NCBI RefSeq assembly: GCF_024362695.1
Contig: NC_065421.1
Coordinates: 15,004,598-15,068,597 of the forward strand
Source: Pectinophora gossypiella
Lineage: Eukaryota; Arthropoda; Insecta; Lepidoptera; Gelechiidae
DNA length: 64,000 nt
Direction: 5' to 3'
Below, in pieces: positions 24,233 to 32,633 of this stretch (positions are counted from its first letter, which is position 1; the number at the start of each line of letters is the position of its first letter). The notes under the pieces are model-generated. The model ran no database searches and was not told the DNA's origin. It saw only the letters and a program-made list of their open reading frames with translations. A program made the position numbers and the translations under genes.

Positions 24233-25433
24233 CAGGGTGGCCCAGAAGTTCACATTCAAAATGAAAAATTAGATAGAGAGGCTCATTAGCTACCAGAAAC
24301 ACCCCCATGTATATTCAGCAATTATTTACGGTTTAGGAGATATGACCCATTTTGTACCTTTTTCTAGATTTTCTACCTTACTTCAGAAATAATCATTTTG
24401 TCGCTATCCCTTTCTTAATAATTATTTTATTTTACTTCACAACTATGCCTAAGGCTGTGTACCGCTCAATCAAAGATAAATCAAAGTCAAATCAAAGATA
24501 AAAAAAAGTTATCGGAAGTCAAAGTGAGAATTCGACCAAAATTGTTACAGTTGTTAAAACTTCGCCGGAGAATAATAAACACATGAGATTGTCATGGACC
24601 CTGAAAATATTTATAAAAACTGCTCCATTTAATAGACTTTTAGATACATCCAAAAAAAGTACCCTTAATATGGGCAAAAAACTAAGTAATTAGACCTCAA
24701 ATATTGCAAGACAGACAGATTTGAAGGAAAATTTGACATTCTCATACAATGTAGCTGCTTCTTTCTAACGTTGTTAAAGTAAATAAAAATCACGCTTATA
24801 ATCGCTAACAGGGTAGACATAGCAACAATCCGAAGATAAAACTTGCAGTCACTTTTGTTATTCGCATTTTAATGAAGGTACATAGATTTCAAGGAAAAAG
24901 TTATTCCCAAACACTGTTGGTGATTCATACTATTGGATACTAAAATAAAATCTATCTGTCTTGCAATATTTGAGGTCTAATTACTTAGTTTTTTGCCCAT
25001 ATTAAGGGTACTTTTTTGGATGTATCTAAAAGCCTATTAAATGGAGCAGTTTTTAGAAATACTTTCAGGGTCCATGACAATATCATGTGTTTATTACCTA
25101 TTCTTCGGCGAAGTTTTAACAACTGTAACAATTTTGATCGACTTCTCACTTTGATTTCCAATAACTTTTTTTTATCTTTGATTTGACTGCTTTCATTTTT
25201 TCACCTAGCGGTACATATCCTTAGGCATAGTTATGAAGTTAAATAAAATAATTATTAAGAAAGAGATAGCGACAAAATGATGATTTCTGAAGTAAGGTAG
25301 AAAATCTAGAAAAAGGTACAAAATGGGTCATATCTTCTAAACCGTAAATAATCGCTGAACATACATGGGGTGTTTCTGGTAGCTAATGAGTATCTAATTT
25401 TTCTTTTTGAACGTGAACTTCTGGGCCACCCTG
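24233..25433. mobile_element. TA-flanked foldback MITE, 1.2 kb with about 490-bp arms
   Basis: Begins CAGGGTGGCCCAGAAGTTCA and ends with the complement, with TA outside each end (24,231-24,232 and 25,434-25,435). The two arms (24,233 to about 24,722 and about 24,949 to 25,433) are inverted copies of each other over nearly their full length, with scattered differences; a single-copy spacer of about 225 bp separates them. No protein is encoded. It ends 26 bp from the stop codon of the lipase gene, so the gene's 3' UTR would run into it. Confidence 0.9.
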
Positions 25434-25461
25434 TATATGTTCAGGTATTAGACGTCGGTAC

Positions 25462-26511
25462 TCAGGTGTCTTCTTCTTGCAACAAGAAGACACCGCGCGT
25501 GGTGGGAGCACAGGTGTATCCCACCGACTCCGCGCGCCCGGCGCAGCTGCCGTCGCGCAGGTCGCGCGTGGAGGCGCAGCGGCGGCCGCGCAGGCCGGGC
25601 CGCGCCCACAGGCGCCACGCCGCCGCGTGCGCCGCGGCCAGCGCCGCCGCGCCGCCGCGCGCCGGCCGCGCGTACACGTCCACGTGGCCCAGCGGCCGGC
25701 GCAGCCCCAGCGCGCTGCTGTGCAGCACCTGCACGAAGTGCGCGTCGCCGCGCGCCAGCCGCCAGCGCCGCGCCGCGCGGCCGCGCGCGAAGCACGGCCG
25801 CGCCGGGTCCAGCGCCGTGAGCCGCGCCAGGCGGCCCGCGCCGCGCCGCCGCGCCGCGCGCGCCGCCGCCGCCAGCACGTGCGCGCCCAGGCTGAAGCCC
25901 ACGGCGTGCACGCGGCCCGGCGCCAGCCCCGCGCCCGCCGCGCCCAGCAGCAGCGCGGCCGCGGCCCGCGCCAGGCGCGGCACGCGCGCCGCGGCCGCCG
26001 CGTACGAGCCGCCCAGCGCCCGCGCCGCGTCCAGCTCCAGCACCAGCGCGTGATCGGCCAGCAGCGCCGGCACGAGCGCCCGCGCGGCCGCGTCGCCGGG
26101 CTCGTTGCCCCAGCCGCCGGCGTACAGCGCCAGCCGCGCCGGCCGCAGCCGCCGCAGCCGCGCCGCCGCCGCCGCCGCCGGGTAGCGCGAGCGCCGGCCC
26201 GAGTAGTGCTCCACTACGTACAGCTCGCCTTCCTCGATGTCCGGATCCGACCTCGTCTCCGGTAGTTCACCTGAATTGTTCGCGAGTGTTTTAAAAATAC
26301 GATTAGGTATCGACGTCCCCCGACAGTTTTCTGTTATTCTTTAAGATTCAAAAAATCACATACAGAGATCGCCGGCGAAGCGCAAAACGGTAGGCAATGC
26401 ATCCCGCAAAGAGGGTGGAAGTAGCTCGTCGAGGCGGTCCCAGGGCGCGTCCCCGACGGCGGCGGGCGTGGCCAGCGCCCCCAGCAGCAGCAGCAGCGCG
26501 GCGGCCCGCAT
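25462..26511 (-). CDS. Secreted pancreatic-lipase-family enzyme (two exons)
   Basis: Exon 1 is 26,511-26,364 and exon 2 is 26,270-25,462, joined across a 93-bp intron (GTATGT donor, AATTCAG acceptor, phase 1, creating a Cys codon); the product is 318 residues. Residues 1-18 are a signal peptide (MRAAALLLLLGALATPAA). The nucleophile elbow GFSLGAH places the catalytic Ser at about 176, the Asp of TALDPARP is at about 204, and the probable His is at about 264 in AAHAAAW. These are the triad motifs of the pancreatic lipase / phospholipase A1 family; the short Asp-His spacing suggests a reduced lid. It is presumably secreted and hydrolyses acylglycerols or phospholipids. Third codon positions are almost all G/C. 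The C-terminus stops about ten residues after the conserved RGVF, shorter than I would expect, right beside a MITE. Confidence 0.88.
26271..26363 (-). other. Intron of the lipase gene
   Basis: A 93-bp AT-rich intron starting GTATGT (26,363) and ending TTCAG (26,271) on the minus strand. Removing it joins the signal-peptide exon to the catalytic exon in frame. Short introns of this size are usual in insects. Confidence 0.85.
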
Positions 26512-26551
26512 GGCACGCTCGGGCGCACTGCCCGCCGCGGCCGCTGCGCCG

Positions 26552-26560
26552 CTATACATA
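26552..26560 (-). promoter_or_regulatory. Possible TATA box of the lipase gene
   Basis: TATGTATAG on the minus strand, about 45 bp upstream of the ATG at 26,511, stands out in an otherwise very GC-rich stretch. A start site roughly 30 bp downstream would leave a very short 5' UTR. Confidence 0.4.
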
Positions 26561-26599
26561 CGCGGCTGCGGCCGCCGGCCCTTGAACTACGCCGCGGCC

Positions 26600-27376
26600 T
26601 CAGGCCCGCCTCATCCGTGTTTGCATTAAATATTCGTACATCGGTGACACTACCTGATTCTTACCTGATCTATTCATCAATCAGTGACCGTGATTACATC
26701 GAGTTTATTATATTCCACCTATATTGTGTCGATGCAGATGCGACGCACGCCGCGTCACCGTAGCCCGCGCTCGAGGTGAGGCGGCCGCGGGCGCCGGGCG
26801 GGGTCAATGTCGCGCTTGTTGCATGTCTAAACAAAGAACATTCTTATAAACTATTGCAAAAGTGTTCCACCTTTGATCTCGTCATCCTCACCTCTCGTGT
26901 TGCCGCCAACTGTGACGTGAGTGAAACGAGTTTATATTTATTTTTCTACATAATAACTTATGACGATATCCCTCATTTAGCGTTTATCACTATCGATCGG
27001 CCCACTAGGATCGATTCATTCTTTAAATATAATTCTCTCAGACGACGCCCTGAGCCGAGGTTCCCGCCCAGCTGCTTTTCTACGAGACATCGTCGCCACA
27101 GGGATTTGTAGAAGATATCTACATATAATAAAATCTAATTAATAAAATAATTAATTATTTGTTTTAATTAATTCAAGTCCAGATTATCCGTGCCGGATCG
27201 ATTTAATGGCCGCGCTTTTAAAGTAATTATACTGCGATGATTGTTTGTTTATTTATTTATTTAATGTTCGGAGAAACAACAGCTATAATTAATTTAGTGG
27301 CAACTTATGGTAAACACAGAAAGCCAATTATAGTTCCTCGCAGATAGCAAAATGAAAAAAAACAAAAAGGTTTGCA
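26600..27376. other. Non-coding stretch between lipase gene and LINE remnant
   Basis: No gene is supported. There is a short (TTTA)n run near 27,246-27,262 and AT-rich sequence from about 27,115. Confidence 0.35.
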
Positions 27377-28330
27377 CTAAACATTATAGGTATTATTCCC
27401 GAGTTTAAGACTGCAAGGCACTGAATTCGATTTAGATTTAGAGTTCATGAACCTCCAAAAGCAGCGCGGGTTTGTTTCGATAGAATTCTCGACGAGTTCG
27501 ATATAATTGTTGTAGCATACAGATTCGAGATAACGAACGCGGTCCCTTAATATATTATACGATGCTTGGTCTGAGCGATTGCCGTATTTTTTAAACTTGC
27601 GGAGGTACTTGAACTTTTCCCTAATTGACTTTTTCAGAGCTTTGGAATACCATTTTGGGTACGAATCAGTTTTGATCGCCTTACAAGGGACATATTTATT
27701 CCTAAGGTGAGTAAAAACATCGTAAAAATGATCCACGCACTCATCGAGATTTTTGCAAGAAAATTCATTACTCCAATCCATTTCACCTAGTTCTTTATTG
27801 ATGGAAACGTAATCGCCGTCATCAAACATATACTTCTTGGTACTGGCACGATCGAGCGGGGTAAGGTAACTAAAGTCAAGACACAACAACAGAGCACCGT
27901 GCTCATTGTCAAATCAAATCAAATCAAATCAATTTATTTGCGAGAACACATAGATACAATAAAGGTGGTAAAATAATTTAAAAAATTTAATTAAATTTAA
28001 TTTTTTTTTTTAATTTAATTTTTATTTTTTAATTTGTCAATCGGAACCAATGACTTACTAGCACAGTCACTGACAGTAACTATATTATCATTTGCCAGAA
28101 CAAGATCCAGAATTCTGCCAAATGCGTTTTTAACATACTTAATTAAATTGTTTAAGATTAAGAAACCCAACCATGTCTACCAAAAATCTTTCATCTGGTG
28201 TTGCAATATCCCTTAATATTGGTTGGTAGTTACTACCGGAGCACGGCGCCCACTGTATCTTACTGAGATTAAAATCACCTACTAGAAGGAATTTATCATC
28301 TGGATAATGTAAAATATGATTTTCCACGTT
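27377..28330 (-). pseudogene. LINE endonuclease-region remnant with a frameshift and an insertion
   Basis: On the minus strand, 28,327-28,139 encodes the middle of an apurinic-type endonuclease (FLLVGDFNLSKIQW, with the GDFN catalytic block). After a one-base frameshift at about 28,138 it continues (GRILDLVLANDNI, then LVPID). An insertion at about 27,903-28,032 follows, after which the sequence resumes with GALLLCLDFSYLTPLDR and runs to a stop at 27,377, into the linker that precedes the reverse transcriptase. The layout is that of ORF2 of a jockey/CR1-group LINE. The reverse transcriptase itself is missing, so the copy is dead. Confidence 0.8.
27903..28032 (-). mobile_element. Short retroposon 3' tail inserted in the LINE remnant
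   Basis: Read on the minus strand it is an A/T-rich stretch, then a segment reading TTATTGTATCTATGTGTTCT and a 3' tail of ATTTG-type repeats. A TTGAC-like sequence flanks both ends, a probable target duplication. It is best explained as a strongly 5'-truncated retroposon; the LINE coding sequence resumes on both sides. Confidence 0.6.
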
Positions 28331-29100
28331 ATAAAAGATAATTGTTTAGCAAACATTAAGATTAAATCCCTCTCTTGATTGTGGGAGGGAGTAAAGTTGA
28401 GTCGCCAGCCGCAGCGGCCGCGGAGGTCGCGCGCGCACCCGCGGCCGCGCTGCACAACGCACTGACGACCATTTGATGGAAGGTCGAGTTTGATCTCACG
28501 ATGTTCTTAAAAATGCAGCAACTGAGTCTCGCCTTCTTAAATTACATTGATAATATTATTTTTTCCAAATAACAGTACGTATACCACGTATAAAAAGGTT
28601 ATTTGTAATGCCTGCCATTTATTAAGTTACGTAGCATTATTCTATGGTTACAGGTAGAGGAAATACACCGGCGGCGGCGGCCGTGACACGCGGCGCCGGC
28701 GCGATCGGAACCTGCGGCTTTATTTATCTAATATCAATTTAAATAGTCATACTATATTTGACAGATAAACAGATTCAAGTGTGTTTCCGAGGTCAGAATA
28801 CATTTTACAATAATTTATTATCTTGTGCGTCTCTAAAACTACTTACTTATAAACGGTGCAGACCTTGAAAATATTCAAATAACAATCATTCGAAATTGAG
28901 TTACGAAAATTGTACAATTGTGTCTACAAATTACTATTAAACAAAACGTTGATATAATTTGGTTAATTTTCCCGATGGCATTCGCGGAGGTTGGCGTGCG
29001 ATGCGTGCGCGGTAATCTGTGCAATCACGGGCAATCAGCGGCACTGTGCTGCTGCGCACAAATTGTGGCGCGCACGCTCGTCCGCGCCTGCAGCGCCGGC
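28331..29100. other. Non-coding stretch upstream of the secreted peptide gene
   Basis: No gene is supported. CpG-rich patches lie at 28,395-28,470 and 28,660-28,720; from about 29,030 it grades into the promoter CpG island of the next gene. Confidence 0.4.
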
Positions 29101-29105
29101 CGCGG

Positions 29106-29112
29106 TATATAG
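29106..29112 (+). promoter_or_regulatory. TATA box of the small secreted-peptide gene
   Basis: TATATAG in a GC-rich island 59 bp upstream of the ATG at 29,165. A start site about 30 bp downstream, near 29,137, would leave a 5' UTR of about 28 nt. Confidence 0.65.
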
Positions 29113-29164
29113 CGGGCGAGCGCCGCGCTGCACACAGCGCCGCGAGCACCCACCCGCCGCCGCC

Positions 29165-30016
29165 ATGCCGCGCGCCGCCTGCCTGCTGCTGCTGCTGGCG
29201 CTCGCCCTGCGGGTCGCCGCCGCTGCGCCCGCGCAGGTCAGTCCGCGACATTTTTTTTATTGACGACTTATTGTAGATTTGCCGCAAATGCCATTAACTA
29301 TTTGACTGCACCATTATAAATAGGTTGACAGGAAGTTCATGGCTACTCTTTTAACCACAAACAGCCGCAATTATAATACGTAACGTATAATAATATGTAC
29401 ATCTTTAATCTTCTATCTCGTTCTATCTCGTATTATCGAACATGATTATATTAAATAATTTAAATAATATAAAATATATAAATATTTTGAACCACTTTGC
29501 GAACAATGTCGCTTGACTCCGATAATACCGATATGCGGCTAAGTGTTAGTGTGCCGCAGCCGTCGCCGGAGAGCGCGCTGTCGGCGCTGGCGGCGGTGTC
29601 CCGCGGGCGTGGCCCGGCGCACGGCCCGGCCCGCGGGGCCGCCGCGCCGCGCCTGCCGCCGCTGCCCACCCCGCAGGAGCTGCAAGCCATCAAGCAGATC
29701 GCGCACATCATCGCCGCGCTCGGGCAGGAGGTCAGCTGTTCTTTTTGTTACGTGACTTATTCATAGATTTGCCTCGGATAGGGTACGCTGTGTACTTGGC
29801 CAGGTGAGGTAATGCGAACTTACCTCTTTTTAATTCCAATGTATTCTATTTCTATGGCCAAAAACCCATACAAATGTTTGAGAGAAATGAAACAAAGGTG
29901 TATGTGTGCAGGTGCTAGGTGAGGGCCCGACGTCGATGTCCGCGGCGGCGGGCAAGCACCGCGCCGCCCCCCCCGCGGCCCCGGCCCCGCTGCCGCCCCC
30001 GCCGGCCGCCGCCTAA
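29165..30016 (+). CDS. Small secreted protein or peptide precursor, three exons
   Basis: Exons 29,165-29,236, 29,560-29,730 and 29,912-30,016 are joined at GT/AG boundaries (CAG/GTCAGT, GCCGCAG/, GAG/GTCAGC, GTGCAG/); all junctions are phase 0, giving 115 residues. Exon 1 is exactly a signal peptide (MPRAACLLLLLALALRVAAA). The rest has an Arg/Gly/Ala/Pro-rich part, then one well-defined segment at about 63-85 (TPQELQAIKQIAHIIAALGQ) likely to form an amphipathic helix, and an Ala/Pro-rich tail. There are no cysteines in the mature part and no clear dibasic cleavage sites, though Arg-rich spots (SRGRG, PARG, GKHR) exist. I do not recognise the family; a secreted peptide precursor is an inference. 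The exon 2 acceptor has a poor pyrimidine tract and is the weakest part of the model. Confidence 0.7.
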
Positions 30017-30148
30017 CGCGGCCGCTGCTGACAGCTGTACACATACTATTTATTTATTTAAAAATGTTCATAACTTAAGAATATTAGTTACGCATGGTAT
30101 ATAGTTAGCGGCTTTCGGTATTTATTTAATTAAGGGTAGGAATAACGC

Positions 30149-30154
30149 AATAAA
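30149..30154 (+). terminator. Poly(A) signal of the secreted-peptide gene
   Basis: AATAAA 133 bp downstream of the stop codon, in AT-rich sequence. A second candidate lies about 30 bp further on. Confidence 0.6.
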
Positions 30155-30419
30155 CGATTACAGAAAAGATACGCATTTTCAATAAAAATATTCATAGATC
30201 CTCACACTACCGACTACTGATGTAAGGTCAATGTGGGGAAGACCGTCTGGGCTAAAGACCGTCTAATGCCAATAACTTCTAAATTTTGATACACCCAAAA
30301 CTTCTAAATATCATGTTCCTAGGTTCACTGGTTAAGATTTTGTATACAAAAAATTTGGCTTCGTAGTTCCCGTTCCGAATCCGTTCCGTTCCATTCGAAT
30401 TTCGAGAATTCCGTTTGTA

Positions 30420-30780
30420 GAAAAACTCTGCACATCTTAAGAGACCTACGTACCAAGTTTCATGGTTTTATCTTCAAAAATGACGAACACCCATACAAAC
30501 TTTCAACCCGTATTTCACCCCCACACTGGTAAAAAAATCAAGATTCTAGAACAAACGATTTTTTGTTTGTTATTTAGTGTCTAGATACAAAATTTAATGT
30601 TTTTATCTTCAAAAATGACGAACTTCGTACAAACTTTCAACCCCTATTTCATCCCCTCACAGTTCGAATTTTCAAAAACGCTATAATTTTTTTTAAATAT
30701 TTTTTACCAAGTTCCTAAATCATGGTTTTATCCCCAAAAATGACGAACTCCCATACAAACTTTCAAATTTTTTTTTAACG
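30420..30780 (+). repeat. Degenerate tandem repeat, period about 125 bp
   Basis: Three imperfect copies of a block containing GGTTTTATCTTCAAAAATGA then CGAAC, CATACAAACTTTCAA and a C-rich end, at about 30,465, 30,598 and 30,722. No open frame. The style resembles dispersed repeats of lepidopteran genomes. Confidence 0.65.
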
Positions 30781-30839
30781 TTCGGAAATGATCACACAGG
30801 GTGTTCAAAGCCTCGTTAAAAATAAGAATAAAAAAAAAA

Positions 30840-31106
30840 AAAGTTGGGAAATGCGTTACGCATACCACGCCGCCCGGGGAGGCAACGTCCTTATGTGGGA
30901 CTCCCCGGGTGTTGCCACCCGGTATACCCACTAAAACCCAACGGTGTTCCTCCTTCCGCCGTGTGGCGGGGATGCGGGAACGCAATTGCACACAACCGCG
31001 TCCCCGCCGGCGGATGCCCTTTGGGGCCCAGCGCCCATGGGAGCGCGTCAAGCGCCTCCCCCTCCGCCGAGGGCTGCCCGGAACACTTGGGGAGCCCTAC
31101 AGCACG
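30840..31106 (-). mobile_element. 3'-UTR fragment of an R1/SART-type LINE
   Basis: The right part (about 31,040-31,106) matches, in reverse complement, the last about 67 bp of the window (63,934-64,000), which is the 3' UTR of the SART-like element; identity is about 90% by eye with one-base indels. The rest (down to about 30,840) should then be the more distal 3' UTR of such an element. No TTAGG repeats adjoin it, so this copy is not at a telomeric target. Confidence 0.7.
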
Positions 31107-31346
31107 CGAGTCCCTCTCAAATCCACCGTCTACAGATAATACAAAATCGTTTCATGCGGAAAGCCACGGGAGCTCCGTGGTTCCTTCGCAATGAAAATCT
31201 GCACATTGACCTAAGTCTGCCAACCATTGCCCATTTGTTCAAATTAGCTTCAAAAGGCTTTTTCGATTCTGCTCCACACCACCCAAACCCCTGGTTGCGG
31301 CTTCCGAAAAAAAAAATTAAAAAATAAAATAAAAAATAAAAAAAAG
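31107..31346 (+). pseudogene. 5'-truncated jockey-type LINE, ORF2 C-terminus and tail
   Basis: The frame from about 31,107 encodes IHRLQIIQNRFMRKATGAPW, then FLRNENLHIDL, the C-terminal thumb region found in jockey-type reverse transcriptases, and ends in an A-rich tail (31,308-31,346). Only the last about 70 codons remain. It abuts the minus-strand 3'-UTR fragment directly, forming a chimeric junction. Confidence 0.75.
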
Positions 31347-32056
31347 GTCGAAGAAAAGTATGCCTAATACTTACCTAGATTATAAATTCTACATTACGAA
31401 GTAGTTATTCTTAACAACACAAAAATAGCTGGTGTGTACCGCCACACCAGGTCACTTCATACAAACAACCTCGTGTTGCACACACACCACACATTGACAT
31501 TATCAACACGCGCAACTGTGTGTGTGACGTCAACTACAATACTTAATTTAACCGTCATCCATCAGTCATTATTAGGTAGTACTACTTACGGAAGATGCTT
31601 TTATAATAATTATATGTCGGAGTTAGTTATGAATTAAGAAGAGAAATTGATCAAATCGGAAAATAAAATGAAGTTACATCACTTCCGTCATGAAGTTGCA
31701 ACGCTCCGACGAAAGGTGGCGTACGAGCAGAGCTGAGTGAAGTCGAAGTCACTACAGAGTCGTCGTGTCGAGCGGACGTGTACTGCCGTTCTAGTCGGGC
31801 AGTCTACCGCGAACCTTCGTCTTGAGCGGACGTGTCGAATAATTACGATCGGAACGTGGAGTGCTATAGTCGCTCACCTATAACTTGTAGGGACGTCAAG
31901 AAAGTGTGATCGGAAAAGAGCACCTAGCAAGTACGTTCACATGTCCCGAGGATTCGGTCCGAATATAGGAACCATGGGTGGTGGAGGGCCCCTTCGCGCT
32001 AACGTCCTTAAGCGCGCTAGATTAGGAGAGACTGTGTAACCGTTACGAATACCGTG
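31347..32056. other. Flank of the nested retrotransposon block
   Basis: No gene is supported. It includes the left copy of a 21-bp direct repeat (31,615-31,635). From 31,636 a more GC-rich stretch contains the internal duplicate GAGCGGACGTGT (about 31,773 and 31,818). It may be part of an older element into which the BEL element inserted. Confidence 0.4.
31615..31635 (+). repeat. 21-bp direct repeat, left copy
   Basis: Identical to 46,407-46,427 over 21 bases (begins TGTCGGAGTTAG, ends TTATGAATT). Sequence on either side of the two copies is unrelated, so it behaves like a long target-site duplication bracketing 14.77 kb. Confidence 0.7.
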
Positions 32057-32250
32057 TGTTTGTTTTGATTTATTTGCTTAAGGATTTTAGTTCCACCGAT
32101 TCACCACTAGATGTCGCTGTTCATAATTAGAACGCGGTATTGACTTGTTTATTTTGTTTTCTTATAAGAATTTTTTTGTTTCTAATTGATGTTCTTGTGA
32201 GTATATTAAATAAGTGTGAAGTGAATTAAAGTAAAGTGTTTAACTGTGCA
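32057..32250 (+). repeat. 5' LTR of the BEL/Pao element
   Basis: 194 bp, TG...CA, identical by eye to 43,211-43,404. It would carry the promoter and start of the retroviral-type transcript; ATTAAATAAG near its 3' part may provide processing signals. Confidence 0.95.
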
Positions 32251-32253
32251 TAG

Positions 32254-32271
32254 TGGTCCTTCGTTCCCGGA
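32254..32271 (+). other. Primer-binding site candidate
   Basis: Starts TGGTCCTTCGTTCCCGG, three bases after the 5' LTR. TGG pairs with the CCA end of a tRNA, as expected for minus-strand priming. I cannot name the tRNA from the sequence alone. Confidence 0.65.
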
Positions 32272-32633
32272 TTTGTAAGTAAAAGTGCAAGTGTAAAGTG
32301 ACTGTGGTAAAAACTTAGAAAAATTTCAATATTAGGACATAGTCTCTGGAGTGCTCAAAAAAGACTTAGAAAAATTTAGTGAAAAGTGATAAAACCTTAG
32401 AAAAATATTCGTTTCTTGGACTTAGTAAATTTGTGTTAACTTCAACTAGTGAACATTTTAACTTAGTTTCTGGCAGTGTTTTTGGACTTGTAATTTTTCA
32501 AAAACAAAAATTGACTTCAAGAATTTACTTTGTCAACAATTACGTTTGATGCAAGGCGTATACGTGGTACAATTACGATACAAACTGAACTTGTGTATTT
32601 CACTTACTTATGTGGTAATAAACACTGTACACC

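Noticed and set aside
25370..26265. Plus-strand Arg/Ala-rich frames over the lipase exon
   Set aside because: They are the antisense of a GC-rich exon. The minus-strand frame has signal peptide, splice sites and a catalytic triad.
30801..31327. Single plus-strand frames of 110-127 residues across 30.8-31.3 kb
   Set aside because: They run across the junction of an antisense 3'-UTR fragment and a sense LINE end; only the last about 70 codons are real protein remnant.
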